Assembly (NCBI GenBank): GCA_009840305.1
Contig: VXNY01000029.1
Coordinates: 411,291 to 475,290 of the forward strand
Length of the DNA stretch: 64,000 nt
Direction of reading: 5' to 3'
Source: Gammaproteobacteria bacterium
Lineage (GTDB): Bacteria; Pseudomonadota; Gammaproteobacteria; Pseudomonadales; Azotimanducaceae
Program-made: the position numbers and the translations under genes
The notes under the pieces: model-generated
What the model saw: only the letters and a program-made list of their open reading frames with translations
What the model was told of the DNA's origin: nothing
The model's database searches: none
In this document: positions 17,881 through 26,519 of the stretch, one piece after another
Position numbering within the stretch: the stretch's first letter is position 1
Layout of the letters: each line of letters starts with the position of its first letter

Positions 17881-19035
17881 TCACGCTTTATGATCGTGCT
17901 GTTTGTTCTTACCATTGTCGAGGTCACTGTTGTATTTTCTTGCTCGATCTAAGATTTGTTCGCGTAGTTTTTCAGCTTCAGCTTTCTCTAACCGATATAA
18001 AGTGGTTCCAGCCCCAGCAACATAAACCAACAAATTACTGAAGTTAAACTTCCGTTCAACGAATCTACTGCTCTTTGTTACGTGTTGGATGTTCGTCAGC
18101 GGCCATACTTCCCGTTTTTTTGAAATCACGCCACGAGTCATAGAAAGGTCAGTTTTCCTCAACGCGTATCCCCGCCTTGGAACTTCTAAGCAAGGATAAA
18201 GTATGGTCAACGTCGAAAGGGCAATCCAAAGAGAACCCAGGATTCCAAAGAACGGTATTGCAGCAGAGTTCCAAGAGAGATCGAGTAGTTCCCAAGCAAC
18301 ACCACCTCCGAAACCCAAAAGTATTGGTACAACGAGGACTGCAAGTACTACACTCCCAAAGAGTTCGAAACCCAAGCATTTATACCTGCTCCAAGAGGGA
18401 TCTACGGTACCTACAAGGGCGCTTAGAGCTAGCGGAGTGTTGTCATGCAAATTGTTATTTAGTGTTTCGTCTCGTTGATCATCATCTTTCAAGGACTCCA
18501 ATTGCTGGGCATTGTGTCTTTTCGCGATGTCAAAAACACGTAATGCAATATATTCTCTGACTGTTGCGACCGTCTGAAAGTCCAACCCGCGGAGCTTAGT
18601 GTTGTCATTTACCTGAACAATTTGTAGGGTGCTTACCCTAAATAGGCGTCCCAGAGTGCTGTTATACGATGCAACTGCTTGTATACGACTAAAGGGGATC
18701 ACGATCTCTGTTCGGGCAAATAGTCCGTATCTATAGGTCATATCTAATGTCGTGAGAGCAAAGCACCGACGAGGTACTTCGAAAATGCTGTATACAACGC
18801 TAAGGACAAGTATCCCACTAGCAATCCAAGCAAGGAATGGAATCATTGCTTTTATTTCAATTGAATAGGACCACCCAACAATCCAACTTACTCCAAAAAG
18901 CATAGGAAACCACAAAAATACTGCTTTAAACACTGTAGCGAGAACACTCTGAACAACGAATCTCTTTGGTAATCGATTCCATTCCATGGTGGTAGCGGGA
19001 GTGCTATTTTCTGGTATTGGGATCGATGTATTCAA
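17881..19035 (-). CDS. Membrane protein with two bacterial PH domains (bPH2/DUF304, YdbS-like)
   Basis: 384 residues. Two repeats of membrane helix pair plus bPH2 domain: EVPRRCFALTTLDMTYRYGL with IPFSRIQAV (about residues 85-165) and EVPRRGYALRKTDLSMTRGV with WPLTNIQHV (about 290-365). This is the YdbS/YdbT-type architecture, integral membrane proteins whose function in bacteria is poorly known. Start TTG 19035 lies four bases after the stop of the upstream bPH2 gene, implying translational coupling; ATG 18987 is the alternative. Confidence 0.8.
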   Translation of the reverse strand: MNTSIPIPENSTPATTMEWNRLPKRFVVQSVLATVFKAVFLWFPMLFGVSWIVGWSYSIEIKAMIPFLAWIASGILVLSVVYSIFEVPRRCFALTTLDMTYRYGLFARTEIVIPFSRIQAVASYNSTLGRLFRVSTLQIVQVNDNTKLRGLDFQTVATVREYIALRVFDIAKRHNAQQLESLKDDDQRDETLNNNLHDNTPLALSALVGTVDPSWSRYKCLGFELFGSVVLAVLVVPILLGFGGGVAWELLDLSWNSAAIPFFGILGSLWIALSTLTILYPCLEVPRRGYALRKTDLSMTRGVISKKREVWPLTNIQHVTKSSRFVERKFNFSNLLVYVAGAGTTLYRLEKAEAEKLREQILDRARKYNSDLDNGKNKQHDHKA

Positions 19036-19039
19036 CGCG

Positions 19040-20713
19040 CTACTGCCACTGATTCGTTCGATGTTGAATCATGTGTAGAGTTTTAGAGCGAACCGCTTGA
19101 GAGAAGTCTACAGTTAAGAATGGAATGACGATGCGTCCCGGTAGATAACTAAATATGAGATCGCTCGATCCGCGTATTCTTTGTATCAAGGATTGACTGA
19201 TCGTCGTGTTTTGCACTTTTTCCAGGTGAATGGTCTTCACTGAATATCCGATTAAACCAGAGCGTCTAGTCACCGAGAATTCCTTGATGATGTACCCGCT
19301 CTTGGTCCACGACAACCAATTACTTATGATCATCCATATAGGAATGAGGCTTACATAAGCCCACCAGAACTCTCGAAGTACGGGAATTAGCGTGCCTAGA
19401 CCGGCGCAGATCAAGGGCGCTTTGATTAGTAGATCCCCAGCAAGTCCAACATACAGCGCAATTATTGATACCTTTTGGAATTCTCTTGATTGAAAATCTA
19501 GGGTCATACCCTGAATGTTTGTAGGATAAATGAAACGTCTGATTTTTTCTGCGTTCTCGACGTTAATAAATGGCACTAATAACGTAAATCGCTTACTGTT
19601 GTGCGACTGACGAATGGAGAGCCTACCACGATTCATGACTCGCTCTCGCAAATTGAGCGAATATGCAATTTCTTGAACGCAGTTTTTCTTTACCGTGATG
19701 CGTGATCTCGAAAACAAGCCTTTTTCCACCAATATTTCGGTTTCATTTTCACCGAGGACAAAGTTTGCATTTGTCGTGATGAAACGAACGTAGCCGTAGA
19801 GCACAAAGAGTAAAGCGAGAGCGATGCCAATCATCAAGAAAAATACAGTTAGTCCGAACGGAGAACCTGAAATCGGTATTCCAAACACCAGATTAAAGAG
19901 ATCGGGTAGCAGCATCAAATCGTTTAGAAAGTCTTCATATAGCCTAGGTATCCAACCCAACGATGCTCCACTTTGAAGGTAGTGTCGAACCATGCGATAC
20001 ACAATATACAGGACACTTAGCATTGAATATCCTTTCACAACTGCCCAAACTTCACCACCAGAACATAGAGTCGCTTTCATAAGGTCAGTACCCCGAAGAA
20101 TTGGAATCGTTGTGGTCAATTGATGTTTGGCGACACTGTCTTTGTCAACCGCGGTGGCTACATCGTCCTCCATATCAGATGCGGTCAACTTCGCGTGTTC
20201 TAGTTTTTGTTTCTCTACTGCTTCAATGAGATTTTCGGCATCATGGAACCTGAGACCTGGAATTTCAACCTCTGCTTCTTCTGTTCCCACGGTATCGATC
20301 GAAATTCGAGAAAGCTTAAATACACGATCTATCGCACTGCGATGCACGTTTACAGAACGAATTCGAAGCCATGGTACATCGGTTCGTTGCTTTTCGAAGA
20401 TACCTGAACGCACACTTATTGAGTCAACTCCGATGCGATACTTAAACCTCCAGTAGGAACACAATGCGACAATTAACTGAAACACCATGGAGAGCCCGAT
20501 GGCGATGAACACTTTCCATTGCCATGGTATGCCAAACTCTTGCAACGTGAAAAAGACTATTGCTGTTGGCCCGCCGACGTTGAATAGTAGATTTACGAAA
20601 TCGCTTAATACCCCCTTTACCCGCAGGGTCAAGAAATAGGAGATAGCTATTGGAGATGTGCGTCTCCACGTTGGAGTATGTATCGAATTCAGGTCAGAAT
20701 CGTCGTCAGTCAT
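19040..20713 (-). CDS. Membrane protein with three bacterial PH domains (bPH2/DUF304, YdbT-like)
   Basis: About 557 residues from the ATG at 20713 (GGAAAGG immediately precedes it; a longer frame to 20809 exists but reads as leader). Three bPH2 units are seen: YRIGVDSISVRSGIFEKQ with VPWLRIRSVNVH; ETEILVEKGLFSRSRITV with CVQEIAYSLN; and IKEFSVTRRSGLIGYSVKT with LEKVQNTTISQ. Each is preceded by paired transmembrane helices. This is the YdbT member of a YdbS/YdbT-type pair with the gene that follows four bases later. Probably a complex in the inner membrane. Confidence 0.8.
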   Translation of the reverse strand: MTDDDSDLNSIHTPTWRRTSPIAISYFLTLRVKGVLSDFVNLLFNVGGPTAIVFFTLQEFGIPWQWKVFIAIGLSMVFQLIVALCSYWRFKYRIGVDSISVRSGIFEKQRTDVPWLRIRSVNVHRSAIDRVFKLSRISIDTVGTEEAEVEIPGLRFHDAENLIEAVEKQKLEHAKLTASDMEDDVATAVDKDSVAKHQLTTTIPILRGTDLMKATLCSGGEVWAVVKGYSMLSVLYIVYRMVRHYLQSGASLGWIPRLYEDFLNDLMLLPDLFNLVFGIPISGSPFGLTVFFLMIGIALALLFVLYGYVRFITTNANFVLGENETEILVEKGLFSRSRITVKKNCVQEIAYSLNLRERVMNRGRLSIRQSHNSKRFTLLVPFINVENAEKIRRFIYPTNIQGMTLDFQSREFQKVSIIALYVGLAGDLLIKAPLICAGLGTLIPVLREFWWAYVSLIPIWMIISNWLSWTKSGYIIKEFSVTRRSGLIGYSVKTIHLEKVQNTTISQSLIQRIRGSSDLIFSYLPGRIVIPFLTVDFSQAVRSKTLHMIQHRTNQWQ

Positions 20714-21202
20714 ACCTTTCCGTTTCTTTTGAAGATGAAGTAAACAAATGACAGTGGTTACTCTCGGTGCAACGGTATGTTCAGTTGAGAGAGAGTTTGG
20801 CTCTACCAACTATGTCCACTGAGTGAATTCGATAGTTTAGCGATTTCCGTTGGAGAAATCGTTAAACAATTCGACCAAAACGCTGGTGACTCAGATACGA
20901 CACTCGTACAAGACGCTTCGGTGATTGGAATGGTCAAATTCTGCAAGGTAGTGGAAAGCTCCCAAGTTTCCGAAACTCGGCAACAAAAATTCCTATGTCC
21001 ATATAGTCATTTCGTTATCGTCGATGTGCTTATAGGTTCAACCACTACGTTGTCGCTTGAAGTTACCCGCGATGTGTGTTTGGTATGATATTTTGTATAA
21101 TATTATTTTCGTTAAGTTAGTCTACGCCGAATTTCATTGTCCTATTGTTCTCATTTGTTGCTATTCGAATTTCTGTTCGTACAGGAATAAGTCGACCTAA
21201 AA
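20714..21202. promoter_or_regulatory. Divergent intergenic region with promoter-like AT-rich patch
   Basis: Separates the minus-strand PH operon from the plus-strand methyltransferase. TATAAT at 21096-21101 inside an AT-rich patch is a credible -10 element for the methyltransferase; a matching -35 is not clear. A 99-codon open frame without a usable start (20789-21088) lies here and was not accepted as a gene. Confidence 0.4.
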
Positions 21203-22318
21203 ATGCGAAGTAGCGAATCTTGTTTAGGACAGTTTTTCACACCGTCCCATATCGTAGCAAAAATGCTACGTTTACGTCGCAACTATGGTACGATCCTAGA
21301 ACCATCATCGGGAAAGGGTGCATTTCTAAATTTTTTAGAACATAGTGCCGTTGCAATTGAATACGACGCGTCCCTCACCGATGATTCTCGAACGATTTTC
21401 ATTGACTATTTCGACTATTCGACCGACTACAAATTTGACAGCATCGTGGGCAATCCACCGTATGTTCGGTATCAAGACATCAAGTCTAAGACAAAATCGA
21501 AGTTACCAATGGAGCTTTTCGACGGTCGCAGTAATCTCTATCTGTTCTTCATCGCGAAAAGCATTGAACACCTGAAGCCTAACGGCGAACTGATCTTCAT
21601 TACCCCGAGAGACTTTCTCAAAGCCACCTCTGCGAAAAAACTGAACGAAGTTCTGTTTCGCGAAGGGACGATGACTCACTACTTTGAACTAGGAGATGCT
21701 TCAGTATTTAACGATGCGACTCCGAATTGCGCGATTTGGCGATGGGAGAAGAATAACTTTGACCGAAGTATGGAAACGGGCGGCACGTTTCAATGTGTTA
21801 ATGGTCAACTATATTTCGGTGAGTCAGCGCGTACGACAGTCAATGACTTCTTTGACGTCAGAGTCGGTGCGGTAAGTGGCGCGGATGACGTGTTTGCTAA
21901 CCGAAGATTCGGTTGTACTGATATGGTTTGTTCCACGACTGAAAGAGATGGCAAACTACGCAGCATGATTTACGATCGCTACCACAAAGCGTTAGAACCT
22001 CACAAAGATCGATTGCTGAGAAGAAAAATTCGGCGTTTCGACGAGCGGAACTGGTGGGAGTGGGGAAGGAAATTCTGCTCACGAACGGGAGTGCGAATCT
22101 ACGTCAATTCAAAAACTAGGAATAAAAAACCGTTTTTCATGAGTGAGATCGAGGCGTATGATGGTTCGGTGTTGGCGCTGTTTCCAAAACCGAGAGTTGA
22201 TCCAGATCGCGCGGTCCAAAAACTTAACTCCACAGATTGGGAAAAACTTGCTTTTGTTTGCGATGGGCGACTGTTATTTTCCCAACGCAGCTTGGCGAAT
22301 GCACCGTTCGAACTCTAG
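21203..22318 (+). CDS. N6-adenine DNA methyltransferase, Eco57I/TaqI-like
   Basis: 371 residues. LGQFFTP at the N-terminus, motif I as ILEPSSGKGAF (about residues 31-41), and motif IV as VGNPPYVRYQ (about residues 87-96), followed by SNLYLFFIAKSIEHL and ITPRDFLKA. This is the gamma-class arrangement of adenine-N6 methylases with a short target-recognition part of about 150 residues. No restriction nuclease lies beside it. Similar stand-alone methylases occur between the early genes and the PilL/TIGR03759 block of related ICEs, where they may protect against host restriction (inference). Confidence 0.85.
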   Translation: MRSSESCLGQFFTPSHIVAKMLRLRRNYGTILEPSSGKGAFLNFLEHSAVAIEYDASLTDDSRTIFIDYFDYSTDYKFDSIVGNPPYVRYQDIKSKTKSKLPMELFDGRSNLYLFFIAKSIEHLKPNGELIFITPRDFLKATSAKKLNEVLFREGTMTHYFELGDASVFNDATPNCAIWRWEKNNFDRSMETGGTFQCVNGQLYFGESARTTVNDFFDVRVGAVSGADDVFANRRFGCTDMVCSTTERDGKLRSMIYDRYHKALEPHKDRLLRRKIRRFDERNWWEWGRKFCSRTGVRIYVNSKTRNKKPFFMSEIEAYDGSVLALFPKPRVDPDRAVQKLNSTDWEKLAFVCDGRLLFSQRSLANAPFEL

Positions 22319-22355
22319 GTAGACCGCAGCATTGAGTTCTAGTAGAACTTTCCGA

Positions 22356-22787
22356 TCATTGACTGTTGGAAAAACACGTTGCACGCTGAACTACCAATCG
22401 GCACAATCCTGCATTAACAAAACCGTACCGCACGGAATTCGCGGACAGATCGTTCAGATCCTTGAAAACGACGTCTTGATTGACGGATCTAATTTTTTCC
22501 ACCACATCAAGTTCAAATCTTCGATTTGTAAACCAAAGCAAATAAGCAAACTGAATGTACGCGGCGAGATTTCCAATTTCAAAGCGTGTCTCTAAGATGG
22601 AGAATTCCGCGAGCTCATGGACTCGGGACGAGATTGCAAAAGCGCTGTTTAGGTTTGAAATCCTAAACTGGTCAACACCACTAACCATTTGATTCCATTT
22701 TGAATTCTCAGATTCAGTAGTAAAACCACCCCAAGCTCGATGTTCCCAGACAGGGACATCGAGCACCCCCAACATCTTTCTCTTCAT
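22356..22787 (-). CDS. Hypothetical protein, possibly ICE-associated
   Basis: 143 residues, opposite to its neighbours. The composition (VLDVPVWEHRAWGGFTTE, then SRVHELAEFSILETRFEIG and AYIQFAYLLWFTNRRF) reads like a real globular protein, better than the plus-strand frame on the other side. I do not recognise the family. No clear ribosome site precedes ATG 22787. It fills the only space between the methyltransferase and the transfer genes. Confidence 0.45.
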   Translation of the reverse strand: MKRKMLGVLDVPVWEHRAWGGFTTESENSKWNQMVSGVDQFRISNLNSAFAISSRVHELAEFSILETRFEIGNLAAYIQFAYLLWFTNRRFELDVVEKIRSVNQDVVFKDLNDLSANSVRYGFVNAGLCRLVVQRATCFSNSQ

Positions 22788-22867
22788 ACGTCGATCGGAA
22801 ATTCACTTCCACAGAGCAGTAGTGTTCTGGATACTTCGCACTTCCTTATTCATTGAAACAGCCCCTA

Positions 22868-23302
22868 ATGAAGTTAATTAAATTTTTGCTCGTGGTTGTA
22901 TTTATTGCAACAGGCAGCCTAGCTGTATCGGCCGTCGACGAGGTTCAGGTCGGTCGTTACTCAACGATGAAATCGTTACCGACTGAGGCACAACAGAACA
23001 TTTTTTCGACAGTGCTTAACGTCCAGTTCGACTCTTCCATTGCGACAGTCGGGGAAGCAATGCGGTTTTTATTAAGAGATCAAGGCATTCGATTGGCCGT
23101 ACCTAGATCCCCTGTGAATCAAGTACATACTTTGATTGCGTTGCCGTTGCCTCGAATTCATCGCCAACTTGGACCGATTAGTCTTCGACATGCTTTGGAA
23201 ACGCTAGCTGGCCCAGTGTGGCGTCTAGTGCAAGATCCAATTTATCGCTTGGTGAGTTTTGAATTGTGTATTGAGGAAGCGGAGGAGGGAACTGACGAAT
23301 GA
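22868..23302 (+). CDS. PilL N-terminal domain-like conjugative transfer protein (TIGR03748)
   Basis: 144 residues. Signal peptide (FLLVVVFIATGSLAVSA) followed by VQVGRYSTM, TVGEAMRFLLRDQGIRLAV, LPLPRIHRQLGPISLRHAL and LAGPVWRLVQDP. This matches the N-terminal, secretin-associated domain of PilL-type proteins encoded in SPI-7/PFGI-1 ICEs; TIGR03748 proteins often consist of only this domain. Predicted periplasmic. ATG 22868 chosen; TTG 22853 is in frame. It overlaps the next gene by four bases (ATGA), so the transfer operon starts here. Confidence 0.8.
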   Translation: MKLIKFLLVVVFIATGSLAVSAVDEVQVGRYSTMKSLPTEAQQNIFSTVLNVQFDSSIATVGEAMRFLLRDQGIRLAVPRSPVNQVHTLIALPLPRIHRQLGPISLRHALETLAGPVWRLVQDPIYRLVSFELCIEEAEEGTDE

Positions 23303-23637
23303 TTGAGACGATACTCGGTATATTTTTGATTTTTATGTTCGCTCCAAGTAATGAAGTAGAGCATGATTTGGTTATCGAATCGCAACTTTCCCTAGAACAC
23401 GTAGAACTCGAAGCATCACAAGATGAGCAATCAGAAGAAGATTGTCGATATACGGATGAATCAATCCCTCACCGAGACTTAAGCGATTATGTGGTTCTAG
23501 AAGAGATCTCAGTCAATGCGATCGAAGAAGGGGACTCTGAACAATCCGAAACAACTGAACGAACGGACTCCGAGAAAGTTGAAGAAGATCAAGACAAAAT
23601 TGAACTCGCTCGCCCCCACACCGAAGAGAAAGACTAG
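23299..23637 (+). CDS. Small acidic membrane-anchored protein of unknown function
   Basis: 112 residues, unrecognised. A short N-terminal hydrophobic helix (TILGIFLIFMFAP) is followed by an almost entirely acidic, disordered-looking tail rich in Glu, Asp and Ser. Start overlaps the PilL-like stop (ATGA) and the stop overlaps the next GTG start (TAGTG), so it is translationally coupled on both sides and very likely expressed. Confidence 0.65.
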   Translation: MIETILGIFLIFMFAPSNEVEHDLVIESQLSLEHVELEASQDEQSEEDCRYTDESIPHRDLSDYVVLEEISVNAIEEGDSEQSETTERTDSEKVEEDQDKIELARPHTEEKD

Positions 23638-24392
23638 TGCAACGGGCTTTAGTATTTTCAATCTGCATGTTTGGTTTGGGCATTGTCGCGGTTGAACGAG
23701 AATCGACAAGTACAGTCGATACTTCAAGTAAATTATTAGAAGTATCCAGTACAAATTTATCTCTTCTTGATCAATGGCAACTCTCCGAACAAGAATGGAG
23801 TAGGTACGAGGAACTCATGGAAGGAATTCGAGGACGATTGAGTCAATCAAACATTTCTCCCATCGAAGTATTAGGGATTCATGCCCGTTCGGAGACCGAG
23901 CGTACACACTACGCAAGAATCTGGGCACGCATGATGCGTGAAGATGCGATACGAGTATTACAGTTTCAACGAGCCTACGATATCGAAGCCAGGGCATTAA
24001 ATCAAGATGAACCCTTGATTGATGTGAGTCTTCTCCCAGAACCTACAAAGGGCAAAGAAACGATACTGAGCGATTCGGATAGAGTATTGGTATTTTTGCG
24101 CCTCGACTGCATATTGTGCGACATTGTGTTTGACGAAGTCTACAACCAAGTTACCAAACTTAAGGGTATCGATCTTTATTTCGTCGACACTGACAAAAAA
24201 GACAGTGAACGAATTCAAGATTGGGCTAAATCGCGAGCCATTGACATTCAACACGTTCAATCGGGTCAAGTAACACTCAACTTTGACAATGGACTATTGG
24301 AATCTATCGACTCCAAAGTTGAGTCTTTGCCGAGTTTAAAGCTGCATCGAAATGATGAGATCGAACCGCTTAGGCTTGACCAACTTCCATGA
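23637..24392 (+). CDS. ICE protein TIGR03759/PFL_4693 family with CxxC
   Basis: 251 residues from a GTG overlapping the previous stop. N-terminal signal helix, then the family core DQWQLSEQEWSRYEELMEG and SPIEVLGIHARSETERTHYA, with MMREDAIRVLQFQRAYDIEA. The C-terminal half looks thioredoxin-like: VLVFLRLDCILCD (CxxC), then DLYFVDTDKKDSERIQDWA. In PFGI-1-type ICEs this gene precedes a lytic transglycosylase gene and traD. Here traD follows after only 85 bp and the transglycosylase is absent. Periplasmic assembly role is inferred from position. Confidence 0.85.
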   Translation: MQRALVFSICMFGLGIVAVERESTSTVDTSSKLLEVSSTNLSLLDQWQLSEQEWSRYEELMEGIRGRLSQSNISPIEVLGIHARSETERTHYARIWARMMREDAIRVLQFQRAYDIEARALNQDEPLIDVSLLPEPTKGKETILSDSDRVLVFLRLDCILCDIVFDEVYNQVTKLKGIDLYFVDTDKKDSERIQDWAKSRAIDIQHVQSGQVTLNFDNGLLESIDSKVESLPSLKLHRNDEIEPLRLDQLP

Positions 24393-24426
24393 TGTTAGGG
24401 TTCTTAAATATCTTGACAAGTGTAAC

Positions 24427-24475
24427 AATACATTGTTTTATAGAAATGTATTTGATTTAAGCAATGTGCTTAAAT
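24427..24475 (+). promoter_or_regulatory. Two consecutive inverted repeats just before traD
   Basis: AATACATT-(10 nt)-AATGTATT (24427-24452) and ATTTAAGCA-ATG-TGCTTAAAT (24455-24475) are both perfect. The second ends two bases before the traD ATG, where a ribosome site would be expected and none is visible. A TTGACA at 24413 lies just upstream. The dyads may be an operator or RNA hairpins controlling traD. Confidence 0.55.
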
Positions 24476-24477
24476 AG

Positions 24478-26505
24478 ATGAAATTTCCGGTAGAAGCGCT
24501 CTTACGTGCTCCTGTAGAACTCTGGTCAGCGTTAGTTTGCGGGGCAATGAGTTTCGTGCTTTTGTTTTTCGGTGGCGAATTGCTTTTACCGAGATCTATC
24601 TCTTATATCGCTGCAGGCGCGATCGCGAGTCTCGGCTGCTATCGATTCGTTGGAGCTTTGTACATTCTTGCTTATCAAGTATGTCTATCCCAATCTTTAC
24701 CTTGGAAGTTATCGTTCGCACGCATCCCAAAGCAAAAGGGATTTCTTTATCTCGGAAGCGGGTTTCGCTGGACCTATAAACACACGCAAAGGCTCAAAGA
24801 TACTGAACTTCCAGAGGCGCAACAGTATCTCACAAAGAATTGGATGAGATTGATCGAAAATCTGGACAAATATCGTGCCAAAAGACACTTGACAAAACCA
24901 GAAACACAACATTCTATGAGTGGAAATCCTAGGCTTCAAGGAGTAGAACTTCGAAAACGGAGCGTATGGATGAACTCTCAAGATCGAGTTGGACATACGC
25001 TCGTAGTCGGAACAACCAGAGTTGGTAAAACGCGCTTAGCTGAGCTGTTAATAGCACAAGACATTCAGATGGGAGAGGTGGTTTTTGTGTTTGATCCGAA
25101 GGGAGATATCGAATTATTGCATCGAGTATGTACTGAGGCACATCGTGCCGGACGGCAAGATCAGCTTTATGTCTTTCATCTTGGATATCCCGACGTGTCG
25201 TCTCGATATAACGCCATTGGAAGATTCTCTCGTGTCACCGAAGTTGCGACTCGCATTGCCAATCAATTACCAAGCGGCGGAAGCTCTTCAGCGTTCAAGG
25301 AATTTGCCTGGCGTTTTGTCAACATTATCGCACGAGCATTACACGAGCTAAGACAAGTACCCGACTATCGCAAGATTCGACAGTATATCAACGACATTGA
25401 ACCGTTGTTTGTCGAATACACGCAAAGTCTCCTGAGTCGCACACAACCTGCTGGTTGGGCCGCTGAAGTCAAGAATATTACTCGTGCATTGAATGACCGC
25501 AACTTAACAAGTGCTTTGAAGGGCAGGGATCCGACCGCAGTTGCACTCTACAAATACGTGCAAAAGAAAAATATTGACGACCCAGTCCTGGAAGGATTGG
25601 TTTCGGCTTTTAAATACGATCGAACTTATTTCGATAAGATTGTGAGTTCCGTGGGTCCTCTGATGGAAAAACTCACTACTGGTGCGGTTGCTGATCTCAT
25701 TGCTCCCACGAATTCAGATGATCCTCGTCCGATTTTCAGTTGGCTGGATGTAATCCGCAATAAGGGAATCGTTTACGTAGGTTTAGACGCACTGTCCGAC
25801 ACTACTGTGGCAGCTGCTGTCGGCAATTCGATGTTTGCAGATCTTGTATCGGTAGCTGGATACTTATACAAATATGGCATTAACGGGGAGAAGGCGACCT
25901 ATGTTGCACCACCCAAAGTTTGCATTCATGCAGATGAGTTTAATGAACTCATCGGTGATGAATTTATTCCATTACTCAATAAAGCAGGTGGTGCTGGATA
26001 TCAGGTGACTGCCTATACCCAAACGATTTCAGACTTAGAAGCAAGGGTAGGGAGTAGAGCAAAAACCGGCCAGATATTGGGAAACTTCAATAGTCTGGTC
26101 ATGCTTCGAGTCAAAGAACTAGCGACAGCAGAATTTCTTACAAAACAGCTTCCCAAAATCGAAGTTCGAGGTCTGAAAACTTCATCGAGCGCAAGTAACA
26201 CTGATACCAATCAACTCAGCGCCGAATTTAACTCTCGTACCGACGATCAACTTACACTGTCAGATACGCCTCTGTTGACTGCGTCGAACTTAATGGGTTT
26301 GCCGAGAGGTCATGCGTTCGCCATTCTCGATGGTAACAACCTTTGGAAGGTCCGCTTCCCAATGCCCCAAAAGAGCGATTCCTTTGTACACAACAATATT
26401 GAAGGAGTGTTTGAAGCGATGCATGCAAGCTATGAGCGTAGACGTCAACATCCTGTCGCTCAACCAAATACTTCTATGGGAAGCTCAGCAAGAATCCACA
26501 ATTAG
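24478..26505 (+). CDS. traD: Conjugative coupling protein TraD (T4CP, TIGR03743 SXT/TOL subfamily)
   Basis: 675 residues. Two N-terminal transmembrane helices (about residues 12-35 and 38-65) anchor the hexameric ATPase. Walker A is GTTRVGKT at residues 178-185 with VVFVFDPKGDIELL shortly after; Walker B is CIHADEFNEL at about 482-491; QVTAYTQTISDLEAR and GNFNSLVMLRVKE are the sensor/arginine region. It brings the relaxase-DNA complex to the type IV secretion channel. Length fits the subfamily. It lies in the order TIGR03759-traD-TIGR03747 normal for these ICEs. Confidence 0.93.
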   Translation: MKFPVEALLRAPVELWSALVCGAMSFVLLFFGGELLLPRSISYIAAGAIASLGCYRFVGALYILAYQVCLSQSLPWKLSFARIPKQKGFLYLGSGFRWTYKHTQRLKDTELPEAQQYLTKNWMRLIENLDKYRAKRHLTKPETQHSMSGNPRLQGVELRKRSVWMNSQDRVGHTLVVGTTRVGKTRLAELLIAQDIQMGEVVFVFDPKGDIELLHRVCTEAHRAGRQDQLYVFHLGYPDVSSRYNAIGRFSRVTEVATRIANQLPSGGSSSAFKEFAWRFVNIIARALHELRQVPDYRKIRQYINDIEPLFVEYTQSLLSRTQPAGWAAEVKNITRALNDRNLTSALKGRDPTAVALYKYVQKKNIDDPVLEGLVSAFKYDRTYFDKIVSSVGPLMEKLTTGAVADLIAPTNSDDPRPIFSWLDVIRNKGIVYVGLDALSDTTVAAAVGNSMFADLVSVAGYLYKYGINGEKATYVAPPKVCIHADEFNELIGDEFIPLLNKAGGAGYQVTAYTQTISDLEARVGSRAKTGQILGNFNSLVMLRVKELATAEFLTKQLPKIEVRGLKTSSSASNTDTNQLSAEFNSRTDDQLTLSDTPLLTASNLMGLPRGHAFAILDGNNLWKVRFPMPQKSDSFVHNNIEGVFEAMHASYERRRQHPVAQPNTSMGSSARIHN

Positions 26506-26519
26506 TCGCTCAATAGACG

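Noticed and set aside
20789..21088. 99-codon open frame in the divergent intergenic region, with protein-like LAISVGEIVKQFDQ
   Set aside because: No usable start codon near its beginning and no recognised family; it could be a remnant but is not supportable as a gene.
22332..22595. Plus-strand 87-codon frame after the methyltransferase
   Set aside because: Cys/Lys/Asn-rich shadow of the more protein-like minus-strand frame 22356-22787.
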